This document shows positions 49,501 through 61,100 of a stretch of 64,000 bases of DNA, one piece after another. The translations under genes and the position numbers were made by a program. This stretch comes from Galbula dea. Lineage: Eukaryota > Chordata > Aves > Piciformes > Galbulidae. The stretch is from NCBI GenBank assembly GCA_013399015.1, contig VWZX01006720.1:249302-313301 (forward strand). Direction: 5' to 3'. Under the pieces are notes generated by a model. That model searched no databases and was not told the origin of the DNA. It was given only the letters and a program-made list of their open reading frames with translations. The number at the start of each line of letters is the position of its first letter. Positions within the stretch are counted from its first letter, which is position 1.

Positions 49501-52118
49501 GAAAAACTGATAGGTTTTTCTTTGCCTTTAAAATATTCAGGAGCCACATCCTCTGGGGTGCTGGTCTATCTGCCAGGGTTAAAGCTGCTTGCAGTCACAG
49601 TAACCCCAGCTGGAGTCTAGTCCATTCTGGTGGTCTGTGAGCCTGTTCCAGTTTAATGCTGGATATTTCTAACAGTTAATGCTGGCTATTTGTATTTTTA
49701 TGGGTGTTGGCTGACTAGGACTATTTATGACAGCAGAACTGAGTGATTTAATATTCATAGAGTTCCCCTGACTATACAATATAAATCTGTATGGTTGTGA
49801 CAGTGTGCCCTTGTTCAAACCACAGCATGGCACTTGCTTAGCTGTAGCTGGAAGGTCTCTGTGCACCAGTTGAAGCTTTGTTGAAAGAGCTCTGCTACTA
49901 CCTGCAGCAGTGATGCATCCCTTGGTGCACACATGGTGACTCAGGTGACCCTTCACTCCTTGAGCTGTGGTGGCACCTGGGCTGTGGGGCAAGTCAAATC
50001 CAAACCTGGACTCAAGTGGCTTTCCAGGCACCATGAAGTGGCTTTGCAGATTGACTTCAAATCTGAAGGACATTATGGAAAATGGCATGAATGATTGCAC
50101 CAGAAAACTGCACAAGTGTGTGCTGGCACTACTGCCAGCTCACTGCAGTGGCATGGACTTACTGGGCACAGTAGAAATTCCACCAAGACCTTGCCTGAGC
50201 TGTGACAGGACTGGCCACCTCTCAGGTGATGGATTCAAGGAGAAGGCTGGCTGCAGGAAAAGCAAAGGATAATTGTCTTTACTGTAGTGGGACTGGAGTG
50301 CGCTTTTGTCAGGTCCAAGCCCAAGGCAGAAGAGCCATTGCTTTTTGGGAATGTCCAAGAGGAACTGTGACACCTGGATGTGGTTGGGTTGAAGGGATGT
50401 GGAGATGTGTCCACCTTGTTCTTGGGCTGCAGATCTGGAGTGGAGGTAGGGCCCTGATGGGCAAGGAGTGGCTGGAGGTTCTTGTGGGGGCTGCAGGAGA
50501 AGCTGTGACTGAGCCATGCTGAAGCTGAGGCAAAAGATGGCCAAAAGTAGAGTACAGTGAATTAACAGTGACAGAATAGGTGGAAGGAAAAAGAAGAGGG
50601 TCTGACAAGATCCCAACTGTGTCAGAATCAAAAGGGATTGTATTTGTGTGTGCAAATCCCTCATTGGAACTGGTACCCATATGTGGAAGAAAGAAATGCT
50701 GCTTTTCTCCTTCCACACTATTTCTGGTGCTCTCTAAAGTCATGCCCAAGACTCACTGGTATTTCATGAAGAAAATGCTCAGTCTTCATAGAAAGTGGTG
50801 CCAGAGTCCAGAAAAAGAGATATTTTAATAGCCATGTGATTAAATAAATATTATTGTTTCCCTTGTTTTCATAATAAGAGAAAGAATTTGGTGAGAAAGC
50901 TTTATCACTTTAGACTGACATCTTCCATCGTTTCAGCCCTGCTACTTAGATATGGAGAGGGCAAAGGGGAAAGCTGCTACATCCCTGAAGAAAACAACCC
51001 AAGCATGCCAGAGCCAGAGCCTCCCAAGAGCCACGGTGCAGCTGGTGGAGAGCCTGCAAAGGCAGCTGGAACCTCTGGGACAGGCTCCTGTGCCTTGGGT
51101 CACCTAAGCTGTGGGGAGATGCTGCAATGTCTCCTTGTGCAGAGGGGCAGGAGAGTCCCTGCCCTGGCCAAGGCCAGCTCAGTGAGCTCAGATTCAAGGA
51201 TTCAGCTTGGCAGTGGAGGTGGAGAGGTGAGAAGTCCTGGGGTCCACACAGTCACATCCAGGGATGGCCAGCACCTCCTGAAGAAGTGTCAGCAGGAGTA
51301 AATTGCAAGATGGACCAACTCTGTCCCTTGGTGATAAGAAGTGTCCTGAAGCTCTGCTGTTATTGTTGACTTGGAGCCCTTGGAAAAAGCCAAAATTCTT
51401 CATCCTCAGGACATCATGGTTATTAGCAGAAGGGCAACATTTTCCAACAGTTCTTTTCCCAGACAAATATAAATACACGTGAACATTTTGTGTGCTCATG
51501 TCTGGTTTGCCATGTTCTTGGTTGCAAAGCCCTTCCCCCACCTGAGCAGGGCAATCAAAAATCCCACTTGGACATCTTCAGCTCAGTTTTTTCCACTGAT
51601 ATTGTCTAAATGCTTGGAGGGCTGACCCATGGAGAAAGGGATCACTCTGTTGACATCTAGTCAGAAGAGGGCAGGACATAATGGGCTTAAATGTGCTGGG
51701 GAAGAGTTAGGTGGTAGGAGGAACATGTCCAGTGGATGGAGGGTGATGGCATTCCACCCTGTTATGGGTTTAGCTGGTGTGACTGGATGGTGATGGAGAA
51801 GTAGAGCTGAATCGAAGCCACCTCATGAAGCTGAGTGAGGGAAATGCAGGTACCAACAAGTGAAGTTGTGCTCCTGAGGCTTTCTCACTGTACACTGAAG
51901 TTGCTTTTCTTTGACAACAGACACAGCTCCTGTTCTGGACAAGGACTGTTCCACCTGTGAAGGATGAGGGCAGCTGCTGAGCTCCATCAACCTGCAAGTA
52001 CAAAGGCAAGGCAAGGTGAACAACAGATGTTCAATCTCAGGTGGGTCTGGCATGGGTTGAAAATATTCCTTTTCAAGGTTGATATGCTGGTGAGCAGAGC
52101 AGGAGAACTAAAGAAGAA
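40581..52118. other. Intergenic between CAV3 and SSUH2 (first part)
   Basis: No supported coding exon. It contains an A/C-rich tract at 41,100-41,195 and otherwise unassigned sequence. Overlapping frames on both strands (for example 47,646-48,422 and 50,140-50,749) have no family motifs. Confidence 0.45.
41100..41195. repeat. A/C-rich low-complexity tract
   Basis: Almost only A and C on the plus strand, in irregular CCAAAA/ACCACC/CCAACC motifs. There is no fixed unit and it is not a telomeric TTAGGG array. Confidence 0.8.
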
Positions 52119-52340
52119 GATTTAGACTAGATAGAAGGAAGCAATTTTTTACACTGGTGAGGCACTCTCCCAGGTTGCCCAGAGAGGTGATAGCTGTCCC
52201 ATCCCTGGAACCATCCCAGGTCAGGTTGTCTGGGGCTCTGAGCAACCTGATGGAGTTGGAGATGTCCCTGCTGACTGCAGGAGGTTGGACTAGATGACCT
52301 TTTAAGGTTCCTTCCAACTCAAAACATTCTATGATTCTAT
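52119..52340 (+). mobile_element. CR1 LINE 3' fragment
   Basis: A sense CR1 end, reading 'atccctggaaccatcccagg' to 'ggttggactagatgacc' and ending 'aacattctatgattctat'. The subfamily matches the copy at 12,391. Confidence 0.88.
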
Positions 52341-53120
52341 ATTGGTGTCCCTTAAGAGACAGGGTGAAGGGTTTAATGTGCAGTCAGAGCAGAGCTGATC
52401 TGCTCAGCTGTGCCATGGTGGGTTCCCACTTCCAAGTTTTGTTGTAGCTTCAGACATCTTGAGGAGAGCTCTGTGCCTGGCCAGGGCTGTGTGGCTGCTG
52501 AAGGTCAACCTCCTCACCTCCTGAGTTGCTATTCCAGGCCCTTCCACCTCTACCTTCCTATTTCTCTTACTGTAAGAAGGATATTTGTTACTCACCTGTT
52601 ATCAGTGATGGTCTCAAACAGCCCTTGCAGCTTTCAGCAGCTTCAGGTTTCTGCTTTGAGAATCCACATCACACATTTTGCACTTTGGCTCCAATCTCCA
52701 GTTCCTAAAGCAGCAGGAGCTGAGGCAAATCTCCCAGACTGCTCGGTGCTGGTTTGGATTAAACTCTCAGCCATCCTTCTTTTACTGTTATTGCTTTTGA
52801 GGCTGTATTTTTTATTGTCTTTGTAAAACGGCTGTAAAATGAAATAATAACAGTAATCCTCTGAGGCTTTGAGCCCAACACTGGCTGGAAGCAGAGCTGG
52901 AATCTGCTGTGCTAGGTCCTGGTGTGCTCTCCAGCATTGCCTGCACCCAGGTTGTCAGTGGAAGCAGAAACTTGTGATGGCAAAGAGCCAGCAATGGGCA
53001 GCTGTGGTCAATCATGTGCTCACAGCACGAGAATGATGAAGGAAACCCTCAGTCAGAACCCCAGTGGGTTTCCATTCCAAACCTGGATGGTCACAAGGAT
53101 GGCTTTGTTCCTTTAGGGAT

Positions 53121-53355
53121 TATAGAATAGTTTTGGTTGGAGAAGACTTTTAAGATCATCAGGTCCAATCATTACCCAGCACTGCCAGGTCACCACTAAA
53201 CCATGTCCCTCAGCACCACATCTCCATGGATTTGAAACCCCTCCAGGAATGGTGACTCCACCACTCCCCTGGGCAGCCTGGGCCAGGCCTTGACAACTCT
53301 TTCCATGAAGAAATTGTTCCTCATGCCCAACCTCAACCTCCCCTGGTGCAAGAAG
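53121..53355 (-). mobile_element. CR1 LINE 3' fragment
   Basis: Reverse-complement CR1 tail: 'atagaatagttttggttgg', 'gcactgccaggtcaccacta', 'atctccatggatttgaaacc'. It breaks off at 'cccctggtgcaag'. Confidence 0.88.
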
Positions 53356-53922
53356 AATGTTATTTCTGAATGTGCAGAAGACTGAAGCTTTGGCTTCACT
53401 GGCAGACTCTTTGAGGCGGATGTTGGATGGAGATGCTAAGAGATGAACAGTGCCTGTTAGAGACTGTGCTTATTAGTGCTTAAAATAGCACAGCTACAGG
53501 TCTGGAGATAGAGCAACTCATGCAGCCTGAGGTGAAGTTTGAGAAGAATTTGAACTGTCAAAAACAGAGAAGGGCATTTGAAACCATAACACTCTGCTTT
53601 CCCAGTTACTTGTGTAACTAGATCAGCTAACCCATGTGTCATCTACAGTCCAATTCTCCTTTTATAGTAAAAACAAATATTGGAGGGACTCGGGGCCAGA
53701 TGCAGCTTTTTTTGTCAATCTGTGTTGTTGGCATGGTTACAGAGCTGCTGAGCTGTCAAACCTTGACCAGCGGCAGGAGAAGCGATGGTGGTTGGCACCT
53801 TCTGGAGCTGGGCTGCATCACTTTCACCTTCCAGGGAGAACTTGGAGCAACCTCAGCACCACCAACCCTCTGTGTTCAGAGCATATCTCACCTTCCTTGT
53901 GACTCTCACATGGACACAGCTA
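53356..53922. other. Intergenic stretch
   Basis: No supported gene or named repeat seen. Confidence 0.4.
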
Positions 53923-55898
53923 CACAGAATCACAGAATGTTAGGAGTTGGAAGGGACCTCGAAAGATCATCTAGTCCAACCCTCCTGTCACAGCAGGATT
54001 CCCTAGAACAGGTCACACAGAAGCGCGTCCAGATGGGTTTTGAATATCTCCAGAGAAGGAGACTCCACAGCCCCTCTGGGTAGTCTGTGCCAGGGCTCTG
54101 GCAACTTAACTAGGGAAAAAAATCTTTTCTTGTATTCACACTGAATCTCCTGTGCTTCAGCTTAAAGCCATTGACCCTTGTCGTGTCACTGGGCTTCACT
54201 GAGAAGAGCCTGATCCCATCCTCCTGACACACACCCTTCACATATTTAAAAGCATAGATGAGATCACCCCTTAGCCTCCTCTTCTCCAAGCTAAAGAGCC
54301 CCAGCTCCCTCAGCCTTTCCTCATCAGGAAGATGTTCCAGCCCCTTCATCATCTTTGTGGCTCTGTACTGGACTTTTTCAAGCAGTTCCCTATCCTTCTT
54401 CAACTGAGGGGCCCAGAACTGGACACAATATTCCAGATGTGGCCTCACCAGGGTAGAGTAAAGGGGGAGAACAACCCCTCTTGACCTACTGACCACACCC
54501 CTTCTAATCCACCCCAGAATCCCATTAGCCCTCCTGGCCATAAGAGCACACTGCTGGCTCATGATCATCCTTCCATTCACCAGGACCCCCAGATCCCTTT
54601 CCCCTTCACTGCTCTCCAACAGGTCAGCCCCCAACCTATACTGATCCATGGAGTTGGTCTTTCCCAGGTGCAACCCTCCGGTGTGTCAGCCACTGCACCC
54701 AGTTTAGTGTCGTCAGCAAACTTGCTGAGAGCACACTCTGTTCCCTCAGCCAGGTCGTTAATGAATAGATTGAAAAGTACTGATCCTTGTACTGCCCCCT
54801 GAGGGACTCCACTAGACACAGTCCTCCAACTAGACTCCATCCCATTGACCATGACACTCTGGTTTCTGTCCTTCAACCAGTTCACAATCCACCTCTCTAC
54901 CCAATCAGCCAGACCACAATTGCTCAGTTTAGCTGCAAGGATGCTGTGGGAGGCAGTGCCAAATGCTTTACTGAAATCAAGATAAACCACATCCACTGCT
55001 CCACCCTCATCTATCCACCTGGTTATGTCCCATCAAAGGCTATCAGGTTGGTACAACATGACTTCCCCTTGGTAAACCCATGCTGACTGCTCCCAATGAC
55101 CCCCTTATCCTTGATATGCCTAGAGACAGAGTGGAGGATAACGTGTTCCATCACCTTTCGTGGGATGGAGGTGAGGCTGACCGCTCTATAGTTACCCGGC
55201 TCCTCCTTCTTGCCCTTTCTGAAGACTGGAGTGACATTTGCCTTCCTCCAATCCCCAGGCACCTCTCCTGTTCCCCAGGACTTACTAAAGATGATGGAGA
55301 GGGGCCTGGCCATGACTTCTGCCAGCTCCCTCAACACCTGTGGGTGCATCCCATCAGGACCCATGGATTTATGGATGTCCAGATGGCTTAGCTGTTCCCT
55401 AACCCAGTCCTCCTCAACCAAGGAAAACTCCTCCATTATCTTAATATCATGTGGGGGCTCAGGGGTCTGAGGCTGCTGAGCACAGTCTCTAACACTATAG
55501 ACAAAGACAAAGAAGGCATTCAGTAACTCCACCTTCTTTGTATCATCTGTCACCAAGGCACCCACCTCATTCAGCAGTGGGACTACATTGCCTCTAGTGA
55601 TAGTTTTTTGGGCAGTGTATTTGAAGAAGCCCTTCCTATTGTCCTTGACTTCCCCTGCAAGGTTTAATTCCAGAGAGGCCTTAGATTTCCTAGTTGCCTC
55701 CCTACAACCTCTGACAACAGTCTTGTACTCTTCCCATCTGGCCAGCCCCTCCTTCCATGATCTGTAGACTCTCTTCTTCCATGTGGGTTTGCCCAGCAGT
55801 TCCCTGCTTAACCATGTGGTAGTCCTGGCTCCCTTCCTTAATTTTCTAGGTGTTGGGATGCTCTGATCTTGAGCTTGCAAGAAGTGGTCCTTGAACAT
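53923..55898 (-). mobile_element. CR1 LINE, long 3' part with RT domain
   Basis: The largest CR1 copy, about 2 kb from the 3' end into mid-ORF2. Minus-strand frames in order are: 55,898-55,023 (pre-RT linker from 'MFKDHFLQAQDQ', then 'WRKANVTPVFRKGKKEEPGN'); 54,996-54,577, which retains the polymerase motif 'SKFADDTKL'; and 54,673-54,110, the C-terminal part. A frameshift near 55,020 and a small deletion between 'ADTPEGC' and 'HLGKTN' make it non-functional. The endonuclease domain is absent. The 3' subfamily is the same as at 39,005. The first RT frame is uninterrupted for almost 300 codons, so the copy is fairly young. Confidence 0.9.
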
Positions 55899-55929
55899 TT
55901 GCAGTGGAAAGTAGCAGAGATAACACCTC

Positions 55930-56310
55930 TGTGAGATGTGAACAGGTGAATGACTGCTCCGTATGGTGGCTGAGCTGGAGGAAGAAGTCACGAGGTTATG
56001 GACTGTAAGAGAATGTGAAAAGGAGATAGAATGGTGCAGCCAGGCTCTGCCATCCCTGAGAGAGAGGCAGCAGGTGATGGGTGCACAAGAAGCAGGGGAT
56101 CCCATGCCCTCTTGTCACCTGAAAAAGGATGACCCAAGAGATGGGGGGGAATGGAGGCAGATCTCTCCCTGGAGAAGCAGGAGAGGCAAGAGAGGCTCCT
56201 CCTGACCTCCCCTGCCTTCTCAGTTCCCCATACACAATAGGTATGGGGGTCTTGTAACAGAAAGCTTGGCAAAGGTGGAAGAGAGAGACCTAAAAGAAAC
56301 AGGTGGCTGG
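55930..56310 (+). mobile_element. CR1 ORF1 fragment in inverted orientation
   Basis: On the plus strand it reads a CR1 ORF1 (nucleic-acid-binding protein) segment. 'CEQVND' comes first, then after a 1-bp shift 'MVAELEEEVTRLWTVRECEK', 'PSLRERQQ' and 'WRQISPWRSRRGKR', and after another shift 'PLPSQFPIHNRYGGLV'. The heptad-like leucine/glutamate pattern fits the coiled-coil start of CR1 ORF1. It lies head-to-head with the minus-strand RT copy, about 30 bp away. It is either a 5' inversion of the same insertion or a separate fragment. Confidence 0.75.
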
Positions 56311-58171
56311 AGGAAAGTTCATGGCTGTAACACAGGTCTCTGTTCTTTAAAATGTTGTTAATGAGAAATGACACATGACAAGTGAGCTGATGCTGACCAT
56401 GGGGTTATAGACCTCCTAAAACTAGGAACTGTGCATTTTCTACTTGGTTTAGAAAACAGAGGGGGAAGGAAAACCTAGATGTAAGCACTCCTGACTTTAT
56501 TTTGGATGGTTTAAATGCAGAGGTGGGTGGTGCAGAACCTCTAGAAAATCTCTTTAATTGTGTGGAGAGAGTTTAAATTGTCTCCTGTGTAGAACAGTGA
56601 TGAAATAGTCTTTGTTTTTAAGAAGTTTTTGTATAGGCTTTTAAAGTGAAAGTAATATTTCATAAAGAAGACTGGAAATTAGATGTGCTCCTAGGAGCTT
56701 TGACTAAAAGACAGATGTTGGTCATAGATATGTCAGCCTTCGATGTTTTATCAGACTGGAATTATTTAACTGGAATTTTGGTTGGGATTCAATGTAGGAT
56801 GGGAGATTGCAGAAGCTGGACATGGAGTTTGATGCTATCAAAATATTTCAAACTTTGGAGTTGATTTTCCACTTCAAAGTACAGTATTTTGTACTTTATA
56901 TAGCAAACAACACAAAGCGAAAAGCCTAAATATTTGATGGACCTTTTTTTTCTGGAATCTAGAGACCTGCCTTGGTTCACATTTGTCAAAACAGACATGA
57001 AGCCTCCAAGTCCTGACTGACCTCACAGTCTGTCAGCCAGAGTCTGTCAGAAGTCTGTCCCTTCCCTGTCCGTGCATCCTTGAGCAGCGTTGTGGGTGCG
57101 ACCTAAACCTCTGCAGAGGATGGATCCAGAGACGACAACCGGATGAGTTTATGGGTGAGGGCTGCAATGCTTCTAAACCAAGGAGCTTTTAGGCACCACC
57201 ACTGCTGGAAGCACGTGGCATTTTTGTGCTCTTAGCTACTATCCCACGATGATTTCATGGCACCGCGATTGCACTGTAGGGAAACAAATCGCTCCAGAGA
57301 GCTGCGAGCAAAGAGAGGGGAAAAAAAGTGTATTTAATCTGTCCTAACAAGCGTATCAGCGAAGGAAACTGAGGGTGAACCTGTCTTCTAGCAGCGAGTA
57401 CGGACCAACAGCACCATCTAGTGAGGTGCTGCCTCGGAGCCTCCTCCTGTGCCTGCTTCCTGCTCTGCATGGCCCCGACTCCAGTTTCCACGGGGAAAGT
57501 CGGATCAGGTGGGTTTTGCTCCCAAAGGAAACAGCCAGACCTTGCCAAGGCTTCTTCACCCCTGGCATAGGCATGTTTTCCTGGGAGCAAGCAGCAGAGC
57601 ATTCCCGCTTCTGCCTGCTTGGGCAGTAAGGAGCAGCTGCTGGGGTGCCTTGGGCTCACTGGAAGTGGATGGAGAGAAGAAAGGCTGACAGCAGCACCCG
57701 GGGAAGGGCTGCCTGTGTCCCTTAAACAGAGCTGGGTGTGTAGGTGTGCAGTAAAAAGAGCAGGTGATTCTCTGAGCTGCAGTAACTACAGTGTCTATTT
57801 TACTATCTGCAGGAGCGTTGGCTGGAACAGTGGCTACAAGGCTGGGGTTTGAGGTGCTCGCCCAAAGGTCCATACACTTCTGTGGGAAACAGACAGACTT
57901 CAAAATCAGAAATCACTGTGGTCTGATATTTGACTTCGGTGAGGATGGTCTTTTTAGAGGCCCTGATATCCTGGAGATGTCTTGTTTGCAAATGTGCCTT
58001 TTTGTTCCTTTGCCCTCCACAAGAAGGATGTGAGTAAACACGTTACTGACCCCAAACCACAGCAGAGCCTGGAGAACCTCGCTCACACAACTTCCTCAGC
58101 TGACGTGGTGTTCCCAGCCCTGGTGAAATGCTCATTTCTCGAGCCAAGGACAGCTATATGCTGGAGCAGCG
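56311..58171. other. Upstream region of SSUH2
   Basis: No coding exon seen. A GC-richer part at about 57,050-57,700 and the sequence up to 58,171 may hold the SSUH2 promoter and non-coding 5' exon; I cannot place a transcription start. Confidence 0.4.
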
Positions 58172-58194
58172 ATGGAGAGAGATGAGCTGATCAG
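58172..58194 (+). CDS. SSUH2: SSUH2 coding exon 1
   Basis: A 23-base coding part, MERDELI plus two bases of an Arg codon, donor CAG|gtgaga. It is too small for an open-frame search and was found because its phase and its match to the family N-terminus agree with exon 2. Confidence 0.75.
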
Positions 58195-61100
58195 GTGAGA
58201 CTTGGGAATGTAAGAATTTATCTTCTGAAAAAAGTGTGTGGCTGGAAATACCAAGGATGTGGCTTCATCCTGGGGTGCAGGCAGGGAAGGCAATGGTCAG
58301 AGGGCATCCAGGAGGTTTATGTCAACGAGACACTCAGGAATCATTTGTTAATATTCCATAGGGAAGGTTAAAAATAGAGAAAATACTGTTCCCTTCATTT
58401 TTGCAGAGCTGGGTGGAGCAGCTTCAGCAAGTTGGCAAGCTAATGATGTTGCTTTTGGTGGCATTGAAAGGTGCTTTCTCTCCATGTTGTGTGCATAAGA
58501 GGCACTTGCAGGCTGTTTTCATGGATTTTATTGCCTGGGAAAATCCATTTTGGGTTCAACATGATGGATTTATTTTCTCTGAGGTGTGAGAAGCAGCTCT
58601 GTAAAGTGATGTCCATGACATTAAATAGGGCTGTGGAAAGAGTAGATTTTCACTTGAATAAAACTATTGCCCCGATTTTCCATTGTTAACCCACAAAACA
58701 ACAGAGTTTTGAAGAAGGCATCGTGTGTTACATGGCAACCCATGGCATTCCAACAAGATTGGTAGAACATAGTTGATGTAAAAGCTGTATCTAATAACAA
58801 TGTTCCTGTGGTGTTCCTCACCCTGTTTAGGGATGGTGCTGCATTTCTCTGAGGGATGCCTGAGCACAAGATGAACACATGTGTTTGCATCCTGGACAAA
58901 ATCATTCTGCTTAACCTTTAAAGCACTTCAAATGCTTCTAGTTAATAAAATGGCTCTGACTTTCCTCTCTAGGCAGAACTGGTGGGTTTACAGCTGTAGA
59001 GCTGATTTATTGTTTGTTTAATTAGTTCTAAAAGCAATTCAGACTCTTTGGTTTGTGCAATGACGTAAATCAGTGAATCTCCACTGAAGCCTGTAATGAC
59101 TTGGTCCTGATCCAGATTAATGCTGCTTGTCTCTTCAACAGTTTCATTGCTCTGTTTTGCAAAACTTTCATAGTCCAAGATATTTTTTTCCTAGTAAACC
59201 AGAATGAAAGTAAGCCAAAACTTCATCCCCAGTTATCTCCTGCTCTTTGCACACTTGTGCTTCTCTTGCTTGGGCAGGGATCAGTTGATGAAGTCCTTCC
59301 ACAATGCTGTTAGCCTGTCCAGGAGCACAAAGCACCCCAAATACCAGAGAATTCCCACATGGCATTTTTAGCAACCTCAGTAAAGGTATTACTGCTCCCA
59401 TTGTTAATTCTGAGGCAGGAGATGATAATCTCCTCTTGCTGGTTCAAGGGCAGCCACCCTGACTTTGATGTAGGAGTCTTTGCCCCTCCTAAGAAGGCCT
59501 GCATTCGAGGATGGCAGCTGACAGACACTGCCTCAAAATACTGTGGTTAGAGTTTGCAGGCAGGAAAAAGAGGAGAGTACATATCTGTGCAGAGGGAACA
59601 GCAAATGTGAGAATGATTTGGTAAGATTTCATCACCAAAAGACAAATTAAAAGGCACCAAAACTCACTAGTTCCACTTCTCATGGAGATGCATTTGCTTT
59701 CGCTCATTTCCCCTTCATCACAGCACAGATCACTTCCTCCTTATCTCCTCTGAGATTCATTATCCCCTTGCTGGTGCTGCTGCTCTGAAGGAGAGAGCAG
59801 ACTCATCTAAAACAGAGCAGACTCATCTAAAGCAGAGCAAGCTCCTCTAATGCAGAGCAGGCTCACTCATCTAAAGCAGAGCAGGCTCATCTAGACCTCC
59901 CCTTCCCAGCCTGCCTCCAGAACATATTTGATTTGTGATGGCTTACTTATGCATTTTTTTGATCAGGAGCAAGGATCCATTGACCTATGGGAGCCAAAAC
60001 CATCTTCTTGACGAGCCAGGTATGGGCAGCTCTGAAAGATCTCCAGGGGATGGGACTGATGTTAAAGCCTAGATCTTCAGAGTGGCCTCCCTGCTCAGCC
60101 ATGCTGTGCCTGTCATTAGCTCAAGATATGGATGGGCTTTAGGGTGCTGGTTGGCTCATGGGGGCAATCAGGCACCCATTTGCTAGTGCTGCTCTTTGCC
60201 ATGATGTAGGAGATATTGTGAGATTCTGGTTTTGCAACAGGAGCCAATGTCAGAGCTTCCTCTCTTCTGTGGTTGAGTTACTCAAGGGCTGGGTGTTGAG
60301 GATTTACAGGAAGGGATCATGTGCAGCTGCCTATGACACCACGGTCCTGGCAGCAGCCATACTCTGGCATGGGGCTGCTGATGCTGCCAGAGCTACAACA
60401 GCTTGTCCAGGATGGTGTCTAGCCAGGAGAGGACAGAGGGTGCAACAGTGGGAACCAGGAAAAGTCCAACATGTGATCCTCAGCAGAGTGAGACACCAAG
60501 CTTTTGCTGGGTGAGTGCTGCAGATATTGTGTAAACTAAATGTTTCTTCTAAAAGCATCAGGTCCATCTCCTTGAACAGGCTCCCTTGTCACTGCAGAAG
60601 CACTGGAAAAGATCTCATCTGGAGCATTAAATACCATGTCAGATACCACACATGCTACTCCTAGTGTTCCTGGAGACCTCTTCCTTGCAACCCACTGGCA
60701 ATTTGTAACTGTGCTTTGGGAGTTTTTCTAGATGTCACCTCTGCTGAACCTCTTTCACACAGGAATTCCTCTGTTTCCCTCTCCCTATCCTGATGTGGAG
60801 CCCTCTGCACCCCCCCTGGATCTGGTGGACACAGGGCTTGGAGCAGATGGCAGTGGTGCAGGTACCTGCTGTAGGTGCAGCATTGCACTGGGGCAGCACA
60901 ACTGTGAGGGCCAAGAGTGATGGGGAGTGAAGGGGAAGGGGAAGAAGGTGAGAGCAAAGGAACAAATCACCCTCTCTAGAAGAGGGAACTTGGCTCTTTG
61001 TCAGGACACTAGTGTTGCAAGTCAACAGCAATCTTGCCTTCTTGTTTCCTTCCAGGGCATGAACACTTCATTCTATTTCCTCAAAAATCCACAGTGTATC

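Noticed and set aside
50175..50225. A zinc-knuckle-like reading (CLSCDRTGH) suggesting a retroviral gag remnant.
   Set aside because: The fourth ligand is not Cys, and no flanking gag, pol or LTR sequence is seen.
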